A DNA stretch of 64,000 nt from positions 33,852,001 through 33,916,000 of the forward strand of contig CM114272.1 of assembly GCA_050084515.1 (NCBI GenBank), read 5' to 3'. The notes under the pieces are model-generated. The model was given only the letters and a program-made list of their open reading frames with translations, did not search any database and had not been told where the DNA came from. Position 1 is the stretch's first letter. Every line of letters begins with the position of its first letter. Origin of the DNA: Blasia pusilla (taxonomy: Eukaryota > Marchantiophyta > Marchantiopsida > Blasiales). Of this stretch, positions 24,681-37,695 are shown in pieces. The position numbers were made by a program, and so were the translations under genes.

Positions 24681-25881
24681 CCACTCGGAGCCCTACCTCA
24701 ACACCAGATTGAAAGTAGTGCTAGGAGCACGTCTCTTTGTCAGTCTGGAAAACCGTATTCACTTCCAGGAGACCCCCCCAACTTACCTTCTATCCACCGA
24801 ACTGGTTGCACCCATGACACGACCAGTTTGGTGAGAAAATATGCAGGGTGCGAAGCTTCACATCAATGTAGGTTATGTACACCGAAAGCCCATGTAGCAT
24901 TACGTTGGACATCGCTTCTGCAGCAAGGGTTTCCTCTCGCAGGTGACACATAAGCCAACCAAAAGTTGAAGTAGATCTGGTGAGTGTGTCACCTTTAAAA
25001 TCCCAAAATCCAGCCAAAGCACTGCTATTTATGCTCATGAAGAGTTTCACAATGTTATCAGTTTGGAATCACAGTGTTCCGATCTTTAAAATCTGAGGGT
25101 GTTCCTTACTGTTGGATGTCCACACATTTCGCGGCCTCGTGACATGCCACACAAGTCTAAGACCATCATCCTCCCCGCGAGGCCAATCCCAGGAGGTTGC
25201 TACTTTAGTTAGAGGTCACACAAATGACACTGATCTGAAGTTTATCTCCTCAGTCGGCTGCCGTTGAGTTGGTCTTTTAGGAATTCACTGTCATCAGTTT
25301 TCCACACAAACCCATCGTTCTCCTGGACAGAAGATGTTCCATATCCACACCAGCGTTACTAACTCTGACATAAATGGTAGAGTAGTTCACTCTACGATAG
25401 TCCAAAGTGAGAACATTTGACCTCCCTTTGCCTCGTTGATGGACTTTCGCATCAAAACAGGCTATCCTGAACATACGGTGGAACCTGCTTGAGAACCAAG
25501 GATTTCCTACGACCGTGCAGCTTCAGAGGAGTCGAAAGCTGCGCAGGGTAGAACCAGAAAAGCAAATGTTTAGGGTAGTCGAAAGTGAGAAACATCTTGT
25601 AGACAGAGATGGCATGGAAGGAAACGCTGTTGTGAAGGCCAGACGAAAAATTTCTGTTGTACTGAACTCGGACCACAAGCAGGTTACACGAAACCAATAA
25701 TTCTTAAGAATACCGTAAGTTAGAAGAGGTTCGGGAGACGCACGTTACTGGATGGTGTGAAGCCCCAGCTCATTCCACTTATCTTGACTGGCTAGCTGAT
25801 CTTGATCTGTTCCAATGACACAAAAGTTCGAGTATCGCGAATCAGTATTGATGTGCGAGCTTTGCTTTGGCGAGAAGGAAA
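24681..25881. other. No gene recognised
   Basis: Several minus-strand frames of 60-86 codons occur (25050-24790, 25474-25277, 25697-25452), but none links to another by clear splice sites or resembles a known family. Confidence 0.4.
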
Positions 25882-26631
25882 TCACGGAGTGTGACCATCG
25901 AACCAGGTTTGGAACTCGCTCCTACGACTGACGGGAGTTTCTGGCGGATGTTTGAAGTCATTGTGCTTGTGAGCAATTCCTGATCTGTCAATTATCCTGC
26001 TGGCGGGAGGGGAACCTATTATGCTCCTTGATGTGCTCCTCTTATCCCTAGCCTTCAGGTTCTCGGCAAAAGGCTTAGGATTGGAGTATCTTGTTAAAAG
26101 AGAATCCTTACAAGGCACCTCGCTTGGAAAATTGCAGAATTCAAGAGCTAGCCTACTTCAACGCCGATGACCCGGGAGAGAGAAACGTTAATAAACGGTA
26201 AGACTTCAGGATGGGACAGTGAGTTAACTGGCTTCGTCGATTTCATCAGCAATTGGGGCGATCCCTGGTGGGAATGGGATGTCTGCACACAAGCAGTCGC
26301 GACCGGCTCAGAATAGGGCAAAACTGCAGCCGACACTCAATAAGCAGACAAGCGCAAGCAACAAATCCTAAAGACTCCCATTCAGACGCCAGACTCAACG
26401 AATTCTAGAGACCGCATTCTATAAAATCATCCCCCAGGAAAAATAACGATGCAGTAAACACAACCGCGGAGATCTCCCGAATCCACAACTTCCATGGGCC
26501 AAATTCCCAGCCACAAACTGCATGAAATTCGTCCACGGCCTACCATCATTAGGCAGCTTGTCTTGTGCCCACTCGTCATCCACGACATCCAGCAGAAGCC
26601 CGGGAAATATCCCCGGGAACAATTCTGCCAT
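25882..26631 (-). CDS. Possible APC13-like small protein (two exons)
   Basis: APC13 is a small subunit of the anaphase-promoting complex ubiquitin ligase. A minus-strand ATG at 26631 starts MAELFPGIFPG, then LLLDVVDDEWAQDKLPNDG, which resembles the conserved N terminus of plant APC13 (MAE...LIDIVDEEWMRDTLP). The frame meets a good donor, GATG|GTAGGC, ending exon 1 at 26544. A phase-compatible second exon, 26015-25882 after an AG acceptor, would give about 75 residues in total (APC13 is usually 60-75), but its sequence is only weakly APC13-like (single Trp, no LPLPP). Exon 1 is the stronger part; exon 2 is a guess. Confidence 0.38.
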
Positions 26632-27480
26632 CCCCGATCTCCCTTCCAATTCAACTCTGCCCCGTTTCCACCCTCCTCCCTTCCACCCCAAGCACCCGCA
26701 CTCCACCGTCCCCCCGCTTGAACTCGAACCCTAACGGAGCTCGAACCACCAACTCCTCTCGCAGCTCCCACCGCTTCCCGGGTCCGCCTCGGGGCACCCG
26801 TGTCCGAGGCCGAACCCTAGAGCGCAGGGCACCGCAGGGCCATCGATCTCCGCCACGCCACGGCCGTGACCGCACATCGGCAGCCGCCGACCCGACCCGT
26901 CTTCAGGCGGACCCCGAGGGCCGGACACCCTAGACTCTCCTCTCTCTTCCTTACGCACTCGTGATGCGGCTGCCGATTCGGGGCTTGAAGGCTGTAGTCT
27001 GCGTATAAATCGGTGGTCCCGTGCGGAGTCGATTGAGATCGGGGTGGCGGATTGTGGTCGGGGCCTCTGAGTCAATCATGTACGAGGATTTCGACCGGCG
27101 CACGGGCTGGGGATGTCAGGCATCTCACAACGTCTATTTTTGTCGAGGCCTGCGGAGATTCGGTGGAGGAGGAGCGCGGTAACGTAATCAGGTGCGTGTG
27201 CAGCCCGATGGTTGTGGGGGTTGCGGTCATGAGTGGGTGGAGCAGCAGGAGAGGGTGACGGAGTGGTGCAGTGGAGTGAGACATGGTTTTGGTATTGCGC
27301 GAGGCGGAGGTAGAAACATCGGGGTGATTGTGAGGTAAGGTCGATTGACGAAGCTCAGGAGGGATAGCGTCTGCTTTGACATGGAGGCGAGTAGCGCATT
27401 CTTGATGATGGTTTACGCTATCCATTTTGAGCTTTGCCACTCGCCCTACCGAAGGTGGTAGAATCGATCTCAAGCTCATA
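26632..27480. promoter_or_regulatory. GC-rich, CpG-rich region, possible promoter
   Basis: Base composition rises sharply and overlapping frames appear in several phases, which is typical of GC-rich non-coding DNA. It lies directly upstream of the minus-strand APC13-like start, so it may be that gene's promoter and 5' UTR. No TATA-like box is obvious. Confidence 0.3.
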
Positions 27481-29860
27481 TGCAAGCAGTGAAGGCACGA
27501 CGCAAGCTTCTCTCTTCACCTCGTGGGAGAATTTGCTCGTTAGTCGAGCTCTTGGAGGCCAAAGCGCTTGGATCACTCTGGATGGTACGATTCACCGCAA
27601 CTCTCTATCGGGAAGGATAAACCTATCATCCAGGATGATCAAGACGATTTGTCCCCCGAAGATGCCCCAGGCGATCATCGGCGGCACGAGTTCGGGGACT
27701 TTCCCCTAGGTAAGCGCACGCCACAGCTTGCTCTCCACCATTTACATAAATAAAGTGGGATCCTGTGATTACGCATCGTACTTATCAAACACGGCACGAT
27801 ATAATTCACGATCGGTCTGCTAGCTACGAAAGGAAATTGGTGGAGTCTGCCCTTACCACCCATCTGAGGTGCGGATCGGCAACCTCACACGATTTGGAAG
27901 GAATCATGCAGGAAAAACTTCGATTTTAGGACTGGAATTACTGAGACTAGTCAATTCTTCTGATGCCCGGACGCACTTGCAGCAAGAACTCTCGGAAGCA
28001 AGGTCATGGAACAGGAAACGGAACGGACGTCTTGTGGCACCCAAGTCTAACCTGTATGTTCTACTTGCCGAACTTGTAGCGTGAGGGGCATCACCAAGGA
28101 TCCGTAAGCCCTCACTGGAGTCTCCTATGAGTCGTGAACAGAAATCGCTTATGAATTAGACTCGGGTAACAGAAGGAATCAATTGCGACACTTCATTGGT
28201 AGTTGTTAACAGTGCCGAGTTCAGATAAGTGAGAATGTTCTTCGGATTCGTCGACGTACTCTCGCCTGTAATGAAGAAATGTTCAAGACACCTTTACCCC
28301 CCCCTTAAGACTAACAGTTGGTACTGTTGCTTGCACTCTTTCGGAAATTCCTCTCGCCAGGTCACCTCCGTGGCAGTGACGCAGCATATCGGTCCAAAAT
28401 GTGCGTAATCACACAGTGCAATTCCACCGTCCCTCGCAGGGGATCTGGTGAAAGAAATTCTATCTGATGCCCACGATAAATATGTGGAGAAGCCATAACG
28501 ATCGTGTGTTGTACCTCTAGGGCCTTCAAGCATCCTGGACATGCTCTTAATTCGTAAAGTTTGGAAGGTATGAATTTCGAAAGCCTGCACGGACGAAACT
28601 GAATCTTTCAGCGAAAGGCAAGGAAAAGGTGAACAGGAAAACAAACACTTGGTGGGAAGTCACATCGGCGTTTTCGAAGTGCATTCAATTGGAATCCTGT
28701 GGCAGCAGCATGCAAGAAAGTGTGAACAAATTTTCCTCAGAGTGATAGCTCCGTACCAATCATAGCTATAAAGTTCTCTCTCATCGGGACATCCGAGGTA
28801 GGGCAGGAGATGCCTACTCCTGTCAAATTCTTAAATTTCTTGTGACTGCTCCAGTTCTCATATTCGTCCGGTCACCAAATAGTAACAAATGACTTGTCCA
28901 AACTGGTTCTAATCGAGCATTAATGAACATGCGACATCCGCTGCTCGGAAACCTTCCTGCAAGCAAACGTAAAGTACACCTTCACGACGATGCAAGCAAA
29001 CGTAAAGTACTCCTTCACGACGATGCAAGCATGAGAGAAGTACAATGTACAACGTAAACGCCCTTGTGAGCGACAAGATACGGTGTGTAGGAGTGGAAAA
29101 TTCTACTGTAATGTGAGGAAATATCCTGTGGATAGCAAGAAACATGCGTGTTCTCCGCCTCCTGGCACGCAGAAAGGCGGCCTTCTCGAGTCTTCGGAGA
29201 ACTTCACTCTGCAGGAAAAATCATCTGCCACGACGACACATGAATGGATAACATGCGGTTCAAACCACTACCCTACCATCAGTGCCATATAATTCCGCCT
29301 CGGACACACTCCGATGTTCAAGAATATCAGGTTCACAAGTAAAGATAGCCGCTCGTTCATTTTCAAATTCCCAAACCAAAACCAGCGGGTCCTTTACATG
29401 TCGTATCTGCACCAGCTCAAAAACCGGATTACTGCTACCCATTGCTAATTCGACAGAATGCAAGGGGGAGATGCCCCTTCAGTTTCTTGTCAGGGATGGT
29501 TTTCCTCCAGAGGGTTTCTGGCCCTTTATGCCCTTTGCTTTGTATATCTGATGACTTCACAAAACAAGTTATTCCCACCACTTTCACTACGCAACTAGAC
29601 TTTCCCTAAACCCTGAAACGAAAAGGACAACATGTGACGAGAAACTACGTGACGGCGGGTTGAAACTGCTAATCGGACCCATTTAGGACCCTAAGGACGT
29701 TTCCATGGGGAACGAAGGGAACGATGTAAGCATTCCCATGAACTAGTCTTTCACGCACTGTTAGCATAGAGCCTTCCTTCCTGACGAAAGACGCTTCACG
29801 CCAATAATGGTATATGCTTCCTTGTGAAGCTCTCAAGTAAGTACGATTTTTGGAAGATAT
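27481..29860. other. No gene recognised; short 33-bp tandem duplication
   Basis: A 33-bp unit (GCAAGCAAACGTAAAGTACA...) is repeated at 28959-28991 and 28992-29024 with one change, followed by a partial third unit. A minus-strand frame at 28644-28294 (116 codons) has no recognisable family. Confidence 0.45.
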
Positions 29861-29862
29861 CA

Positions 29863-29882
29863 TATATATATATATATATATA
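29863..29882. repeat. (TA)n microsatellite
   Basis: About ten TA units (ATATATATATATATATATAT) at the transition into AT-rich sequence. Confidence 0.85.
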
Positions 29883-32800
29883 ACACTAACTAATGCTATG
29901 CATCATCACCTTACACTCTAAGGATGAGATAGTCCTTACTAAGGTTTGTTTTGTTGGAGTCAACTTACCCATAAGGAAACCCTAGAAATAAGAACTTTTA
30001 TGTTTTTCCTCCGACTTTTCACAAGATCGTTCTACACTATGAGATTCTTGCCACTAATTCCTTTTCAATTGGAAATTGATAAACCATCGCACAAGAAAAC
30101 AAAATAGAAATGTTATGACCTTTCATTTCAAGATGGAGTCATAGAAACTCCAATTGCGAATACAATTCCACTATACAATCAACTTCTTGTTTGACGTAAA
30201 GCAAAAACTCTTTACGCTCTCCTTGTCCAACAGAAAGTTACGTGCTTCCACATCTTGTGATTTTTATATGAAACTCTATATTTTTATACACTCTCTTTGA
30301 AATTTAGTTGATGATACTTACGCATGTTTATAGCATCTAAATGTTTTTAGCATGGGGCCCATAGCAAACCCTATATTCAAAATCTATGCAAGTGCTCTCA
30401 TCTGTCTCATGCAAGTGACTTCCAAAAATTTGAAAGGAAAGGATATTTTAACTACTAGATTGTCTTTGACTACGAGAAGACACATCGCAATAGTTCATGG
30501 CTTTAAAAAGCACAAAATAAAGCATATTTATGATCCATATATAAAAATTTAGTCTTTCTACATTATTGATGCTTTACTACCTTATTATTGCATCATTTTG
30601 CTAATGCATGCAGCCAAAAGGCTAAAAATAGTGGCGGATTTACAACGCCAATGTTAAAGCTATCCTATCCTCACTAACATATACACACTTCATGTACAAC
30701 ATGAATATTATCATAATTTTATGTCTTGATTTTGGTAAGATGGAATCACAAGGCAAATTATAATACATGTGATAAAAACAATTTAGAAAAGTTGTGGATG
30801 CAAGCATTCAATGATAGTTAGGTACGTATTGGCTTGCCAAGACTCCAAGAGATGAGAGATTGGCCCACTTTTGCATTCATGAAGATATGGAAATATACCT
30901 CTTTGTGGCTAGTAATCATGAGGAAAAAAAAACAATTCATTATAATACTAGGCCAAATTAGGCTTTCCCAACTCACGAAAATGAGGCATATACTTCTACT
31001 ACATGGGGACATCCTCTTGCTTTATGAATTATATTTGTACCATTCTCGTATAGAAAATCTATAACGTGTACCAAACATACTTGTAATATTTTGCCCGTGC
31101 AATGTTGCCGATGCACTAAGTTGGATTGATGGAAATCAATATACTTCACAAATGGAAAATATAATGAAATCATTATATCATATACATGTTGAAATCATAA
31201 CTAGTTGAAAGATAACTAGTAAAGATAAGTTTTTGCTTAAATATATGAATAATCATGAAATTTTAATTTTAATTTTCAAAAATGATGATCTTTTCTCTTA
31301 TTAATCACTTATTCTTATTTTTCCAACACTTATCCTTATTTTTCCAACCCCCATCTCTCGATTAGTTTTAAAAAAACCACTCATTTTGATCCAAAGTTTG
31401 TATCAAAATATTCTTTAGAAATCCCTCAACATTAAAGCTTGAAAATTAAAAAATAAATAATTTCATATTTTTGAAGAATAATAAATTTTACAATATTCTA
31501 CTCTTATCTTTTTTCATTTTTTAAAATTTATTATTAATAATAATTTTTAAAAATTAACTTCCTAAATATTGAAATAATTAACCAAAATTAACTTCCTAAA
31601 TATTGAAATAATTTTTAATAATTATTATTAATTTATTATTAATTTAATAATAATTATTATTATTAAAAATTAACTTCCTAAATAATTATTATTAAAAATT
31701 AACTTCCTAAATATTGAAATAATTCATTGATCGTGAAAGAGACTCACAGTCTTTTCATGAAGATTATATTTTTTTTAATTTAAATTTCTTTGAAGAAAAA
31801 ATTGATATAATTATTAAAAACCATTTTCTATCCAAGTTTTGGGTTAGTGTAAGAAAAACTTTTAAAAATTGAAAAACTTCACATTGGGAGCATTTAAGCC
31901 AAGGCCTATGACTTAGTATAGGCAAAATTAAACAAAATTTGAAAAACTCAAAGGCTTCATAAGTGGCCTTTATTGGGAGCATGTCAGCTAAGGCTAACGT
32001 CCTTAATAGAATGATAAAAGCAAAGTTCTCATAAATTTTCAACTAAATAAAGCTCATCCTAATGTTAATACTTTAGATGACATGGAAGACATTGGAATTA
32101 AGCTTAGTATCATATCACTCTCAATGTATTTATGAATAAGCACCAAAATTTTAGTAACAAGGAAAGACATCAACAAACACGTAGCTTTACTAATATATTT
32201 TCTTTTAGGTGTTATAGACACAAATTCAAATTGGATCCAACTTGCTATTTACGGCCTCTCTACAAGTGCTAGTCTTTTTTTTCTGGCCATCTAGACTATC
32301 CACGTGTCCTATGCACGTATGTGTTAATTACTCTCTTCTCCACCCGTAGTCGTAGAGGTTGCACAATGGTTTGGATAAGCATGTCATTTAATTTAGTATC
32401 AATATTGAAAAATTTTTATGGCCATTATGACCATCCACGCAACAGTTAGGTTTAGAATTGAAATGAGATCTTCACACAAATTTCACAATCCTTGCTACAT
32501 GTTACAATACACATAGCAATACGTGTTTATTATATGTGCTTATTCCCTCTATATCTTTTTGTCATAACCTCTATGTATATCCCCTCTTGATTTACTTTAA
32601 TATAAATTAGAATCATTTTTCTCATACAATTTATGCAATAATTTTCTTTTTGAAGAATTTTGTATATATCATTTATCATATTTATCAATAATTCCAACAA
32701 TTTTCATTGGTATTATTTGTCCAATATCAGAAAAAAAAATCAAATTCTTTGTATATCAATCCATCAGGCATTGCAATTGTCAGACACATGCTTTCCCAAT

Positions 32801-33690
32801 TACAAATCATATGTTCCATTCTAAAATAGAGTTAGAGAGAATAAGAGCTCATTGTGTCCCTCATGGATTGAGATAGCCTCCCCCAATATACATGCTTCTT
32901 ACATTTTCTAAGTCCTCTCCCTATACAAAGTATATATCCCTAATCGTTACAAGTGGCCCTCAATCCAAATATAGATAAGAAGTCTTGACTTTATGTTTGG
33001 CTTGTTGTATCGAAAGATGACTTGGATGAGTCTTATTGTTGTTCTGTGCCATCTTCACTCGCAAAGCATACCTTAGTATCTCGCCTCATGTTTTATGCTT
33101 CTTATTGGTAAATGCCTATCTTCACCTACATCTTCGCATATTGAGCTTGACTTGTTGTATCACATCCTTAGTATTTGTGTTTCATAACTAGTCTCATGGC
33201 ATTATCGCTCGTCTTGACTTATTCTCATTGCCAAGCCACTCACCCTCAAATTAGAACTAACCTCAATGCTCACTTTCCCATATTGTCTTGCAAGTGGTTT
33301 CATGCCGTTCCTCCTAAGCGTTGTCTCAAGGCATATGATTAGTGATGTGTTAGCCTTGTTTGATGACATAAGTACATACAAAATACTTTAAAGTGACCTC
33401 TAAAGACCTTAGGGGCTTTCTTATGACCTTCTTGGAGATTTCTTACATGTTCTTGATTAATTTGTAACACGTTGTTTTTGGTTATCTCTTTGCATAAATT
33501 ACCTGATCCTCGAGGACTTGGAAAGGAATTTCATACTCTCATATTTGAGCCTTTCAAACACAAGCTCAGGGAAGGTGCTTTTGGAGATGCATCGGACCTT
33601 GATTCCCTCACATTTAGACTAGTGTTGGCTTGATTTGAATTGATTTGAGTATAAAAATTAGAAAAATAAATGAATGAACAGTCAATAAGT
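29883..33690. other. AT-rich DNA with repeat-family fragment
   Basis: No coding frames of note. Within 31145-32050 the sequence resembles 39825-40450 (shared TTCACAAATGGA.AATATAATG and a later TCATTGGGAGC/CATTGGGAGC segment), so both are probably fragments of one AT-rich repeat. A 28-bp unit beginning AATTAACTTCCTAAATATTG recurs three to four times at 31553-31724. Confidence 0.55.
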
Positions 33691-34333
33691 GGCCGGGGAA
33701 ACTAGGGGTTACATGTTGACCGAGCTAGTTGCATTTCCAAGTTTCCGTTTCCATAGCTCAATCACCGGCCAAAATCAGACAACATTTATAAGTCTCCTTT
33801 GTATATGTATCGAAATTAACCGACCAGAGCTCAGAAAACTTCGAAAATTCCCGTCCCACTTTATACATACCTGAGGGGTACCGGTTCTCTCCGAAAACTA
33901 CACGGACATCGCCGCAATGACCAGAAATCCTGTGTACATGACCGCTTAATATGGACAAAGTTAATTCAAAATATAACAAAAATGAGAAAATGTAAAGAAA
34001 TCAAGCCCCGCGAATTGAACATGCGACATCTTCAAGATTCTTCCTTCGTTCGTGTGGAAAGGACCGAATGTATGCACATTGCACAATGGCATGAAACACG
34101 ACGAATTAAGCGACTCCGTAAAGTGAGGGGAAGGGACCAGATCACGCGACGTGGACTTGAAGAGATCGGGCCCGGACGAGCGACATTACACGACGGGATG
34201 TTGTTATCATTGAAAAGGACACGCGGAGGGAGAGGCCATGCTACTGCCTGGGCTCTTCCGGAATCCGGATGAACATTGGGAGATGCCGCTGCTGCCGAAG
34301 TCCATGCTACCGCGTCTGCTCGTCATGAAGAGA

Positions 34334-34630
34334 GAAAATGGTTGCCGCTGAAGATCATGCGTCTGTTTCTCATGGAGACAGAAAATGATTGCTGCTGAAG
34401 ATCATGCATCTGTTTCTCAGGGAGAGAGAAAATGGTTGCTGCTGAAGGTCATTCGACCGCGTCTGCTCCTCAGCAGTATGGAGAGATGCCGCCCGCTGTG
34501 CCTCGGATCAAGATCGAGGGGAGATGCTGCCGAAGGTCGTGCGGCTGCCTGTAACGCGTATCGAAGTCGAGGAGTGATGCTGCGAAAGGTCGTGCGGCTG
34601 CCTGTGTTGCGGATCCAGATCGAGGAGAGA
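34334..34630 (+). repeat. Short tandem repeats, 47-bp unit and a second unit
   Basis: A 47-bp unit starting GAAAATGGTTGCCGCTGAAG is present about 2.5 times from 34334 to 34460. Downstream, a different unit containing AAGGTCGTGCGGCTGCCTGT occurs twice (about 34530 and 34588). The region is GC-rich and lies just upstream of the non-LTR element, so it may be that element's 5' UTR. Confidence 0.7.
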
Positions 34631-35050
34631 TGCGTCAAAAAGTCCTAGCGCTTCCAGTTACGCAGATTCGCATCGAGAGACGCTGCCGCCTGCTTCGCGG
34701 ATCGTGAAAAACCGCTGCTGCTGCCGCCTGCCCTGCGGATCAAACAGCATCCCTGCGGTTTGCTGGGCCCTGAGCAGACTTTTGATAGCATACCTGCCCT
34801 AGTTGAGAAATTAAGTCCAGGTCGAATGGAGCAATTCCATGGTCGCCGGATCCTTCGACGATGTTGAATTTCCGATTAGAAATACATGAGAAGTTCATAT
34901 TCTTGTGTGATCTCTTTCGATGTCATATAGATCGCTTTTCCTTTTCAATAATTTTTTAATATTTTTTTATAATAATTTTCAATCATAAATTCAGTTTTGT
35001 CTAATTTTCATCTCTCCTTCTAAATTTTTTTCGGACGGATTCCATTACTT

Positions 35051-36316
35051 TTGCTTTGTTCGTTATCCTCATGCTTTCTCCAAACCACGTTTCATATGTT
35101 TTTTCGTGTCTTCGATGATTTGCCTACCTTTACTTCTACGTCATCAGAGATGGAGTTGGATTCTCCATCTACTCGCTTATCTGGTTTTACACGCCCTCCT
35201 ATTGTCGTAACCTCTCCCCCTGGTTCACCTCCTCATCGTAGATCTTGCCATTTTCCTCCAGATGCTAATACATCCATTACACTTGCTACATTTCTTCCAA
35301 ATTATCCTCTTCTCCCTTCTTCGCCTTGTCCTATTGAGCCTAATCTTGATCCATTATTATTGAATCCTGCTACTTTGCCATCCCCACATATCTCATCTAT
35401 GCCCTTGCTTCCAACTCCCATCTATTCTACCCGAATCTCCCCTCTTCCTCCTCCTCCTTCCCCAACCTACTTACCCCCTCATCGTCGGCCATCACCACCT
35501 CTTGCACCTCCTACCTCCTCTCCTTGTAACCCTTCTACTTCTCCATTTATACCAAAGGTTTGTTGCATAGCTTGTGGTAAGGAGTTTGCTCCTAATGGGA
35601 TCAAAAGACATCAGAGGTACTGTCGATCCATGCATGGGCCTTCAATCCCTAACCCGTTACCACCTACTACACTCCCCACAACAAGTGCTTGGACCTGGTT
35701 AAACCAAATTGATCTCCTTCGCTCTTTTCATCCGGGTCTTCTTCGTCCTAGACTCTACACTCGCATTCCTATTGCTCTTCGCCCCATCATCCAACAAGCT
35801 TTGCTTTTCCCATTAGAAAGGTTAGCGCGTGAACCCACAGATATAAATTCTTGGTATCCCCTATTACTCTTCCCACAATGGGTTTTAGTCCTCCCTCCAA
35901 GGGGTGGTGCAACGGGTCATCGTGAAACCTCCACACGTATTCAACGCTTTATGTCTGGGGATTGGGAGAATCTTCAGAATGAGCATGTACTTCAAGTAGA
36001 GGCCTTACCTACGGCTCATCCCACTCAACATGCCAATCATGGGAGGCCTTCAATACAACAACGTCTTCGACGAAGTCTACTTTTGAGGCAGGTTGGTGAG
36101 TTTTTACGTGCAGCTCGAGAATTGGGTTCTCTTTCTCCGGCGGTTCCAAGTGCGGAAACAGTGGCTCTCTTAGAAGCTCTTCATCCTCCTTCAAGTGGCG
36201 ATGCTCCATCTTTGGTGGAAGACTATACAGCGGACCTTGACTTGGAGGTTTTCACAAGGGCTTTTCTGCATACTCCTCGCTTATCAACGAGCGGGCTATC
36301 ATGGATGGTTTTTTAG
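35051..36316 (+). pseudogene. Non-LTR element polyprotein, N-terminal part with zinc finger
   Basis: The first 421 codons begin with a long Pro/Ser/Thr-rich region (about residues 35-170). A zinc finger, CCIACGKEFAPNGIKRHQRYC (given here as Cys-x2-Cys...His-x3-Cys, residues about 173-193), follows, comparable to the N-terminal DNA-binding finger of R2 proteins. Then comes a conserved region also present in the inverted copy (LLFPLERL, LLLFPQWVLVLPP). Frame 2 hits TAG at 36314, but the same frame continues (HLRDCFIPADSENGFVSLYK), so this stop looks like a point mutation inside the original polyprotein. The start at 35051 is the first Met of the frame; an internal Met at about 35150 is also possible. 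Confidence 0.75.
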
Positions 36317-37695
36317 CATCTCCGTGATTGCTTTATCCCAGCAGATTCAGAAAATGGCTTTGTCTCTCTATATAAAGTGTGTGCACATATGGCGGCAGGT
36401 CGTTTCCCATTCTCTATCTCTAGGCTCTTAGGGGCTTGTCCTTTGTTGGCTATGGATAAGCCTCCTTCAGATGTGCGCCCTTTGGCTATTGGAGAGGTTT
36501 TATACTGCTTGGTTAGTCGATCCCTATAATTGCAATTTCGTCCTCACTTTAGTGCCCACTTACTTCCTCATCAATTTGGAGTGGCAACTCCTGGAGGTTG
36601 TGAGGTTGTGCTGCATGGGATTCGCTCCACTCTTGATATTCATCCAGATTGGGTAGCAATTCAAGTCGATGTGGCTAACGCATTCAATTCAGTTTCTCGT
36701 GCGGCCATCTTTGAGGAGTTACGTTACGTTGTGCAGGACAACTTGCGAGACTCATTCCATTTGTTCACTCCTTCTATGCCTATGATACGCCCATTATCTA
36801 TTCCCATCATGCTACTTCTGGAGAATATAGTATTCTACAATCGGCTTGTGGCACACGTCAAGATGATCCGATGGGGGGTCCACTCTTTGCCATTGCCCAT
36901 TTTCGTGCCCTTCGAGCATCAGCGCAAGCATTTCCATCTTGTCTTTTCCCTTCTATTGCTGATGACACTTACATTATAGGTCCTCCTTCGGAAGTGGTTC
37001 CTGCTTATACCCATTTCGTGGAGCAACTCTCTTTCTTAAACCTTAAAGTCCAACCTAGTAAATGTGGAGTATGGTCTCCTTCATGCCTTCCCTCAACATT
37101 CACCCCACCTACTCTTGATTTTCCCATGTACATTGAAGGGGTTAGAGTTCTTGGAGTCCCAATTGGCTTCATCGACTATGTCTCAAAGTTCTTGGATGAG
37201 GCCCTTTTGAGAGACGTGGAATGGCTTCATTTGTTACCTCATCTAGGGGATCCCCAAGTGGCTTATGGGATTCTCTCCCAATGTTTTCTACTACATCCTT
37301 CCTACCTTCTTTGCACTTGTTCTCCCACTTCAAGGTTCTTACATCGGTTGGCCTCTTTTGATGCTTCTATCTTGACAACTTTTGGTCAACTTCTTGGCCC
37401 AAATATCTTTGAGGGAGAGGATGGTGTCTTTGCTTCACAACAAGCTATCTTGCCTATTTCTCTTGGAGGGGTGGGACTGTCCTCCACAGTCGCATCTGCT
37501 CCCGCAACCTTTTTGGGGAGTTGGGCGTTGGTAGCATCGATTATGGCTTCAAGGTTTCTCCAAGGAGATACACCTATCTTGATGGATAATATCACCCATG
37601 TAGGGGAGGGGGACTTGTTATTTCAACAACAACGGAGATCTCCACGAGCTCTTCTTCCTCTTGCTCTACCCCCTTTCAGTCAACTGATTACATAA
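36317..37695 (+). pseudogene. Non-LTR element reverse transcriptase region
   Basis: In frame with the upstream part: FGVATPGGCEVVLHGI, then IQVDVANAFNSVSRAAIF (RT motif A with the first catalytic Asp, about 36664). After a one-base shift near 36780 the next frame reads GTRQDDPMGGPLFA (RT motif B region, usually RQGDP) and FPSIADDTYIIG (motif C, ADD in place of YADD, about 36955). Beyond it are PSKCGVW and VLGVPIGF, thumb-like motifs, and FLGSWALV. Stops at 36314, 36527 and 37693 plus the shift make it inactive as read. Confidence 0.8.

Noticed and set aside
26565-27485. Several 110-137-codon frames on both strands
   Set aside because: Many overlapping frames in every phase are expected in GC-rich DNA; only the APC13-like start has recognisable sequence.
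28294-28644. 116-codon minus-strand frame
   Set aside because: No similarity recognised and no supporting neighbours.
29250-29280. tRNA-like B box (GGTTCAAACC)
   Set aside because: Flanking bases cannot form a T-arm or acceptor stem.
35150-35570. Proline-rich region as an extensin-like cell-wall protein
   Set aside because: It is in frame with the zinc finger and continues into the non-LTR polyprotein, so it is a low-complexity N terminus of that element.
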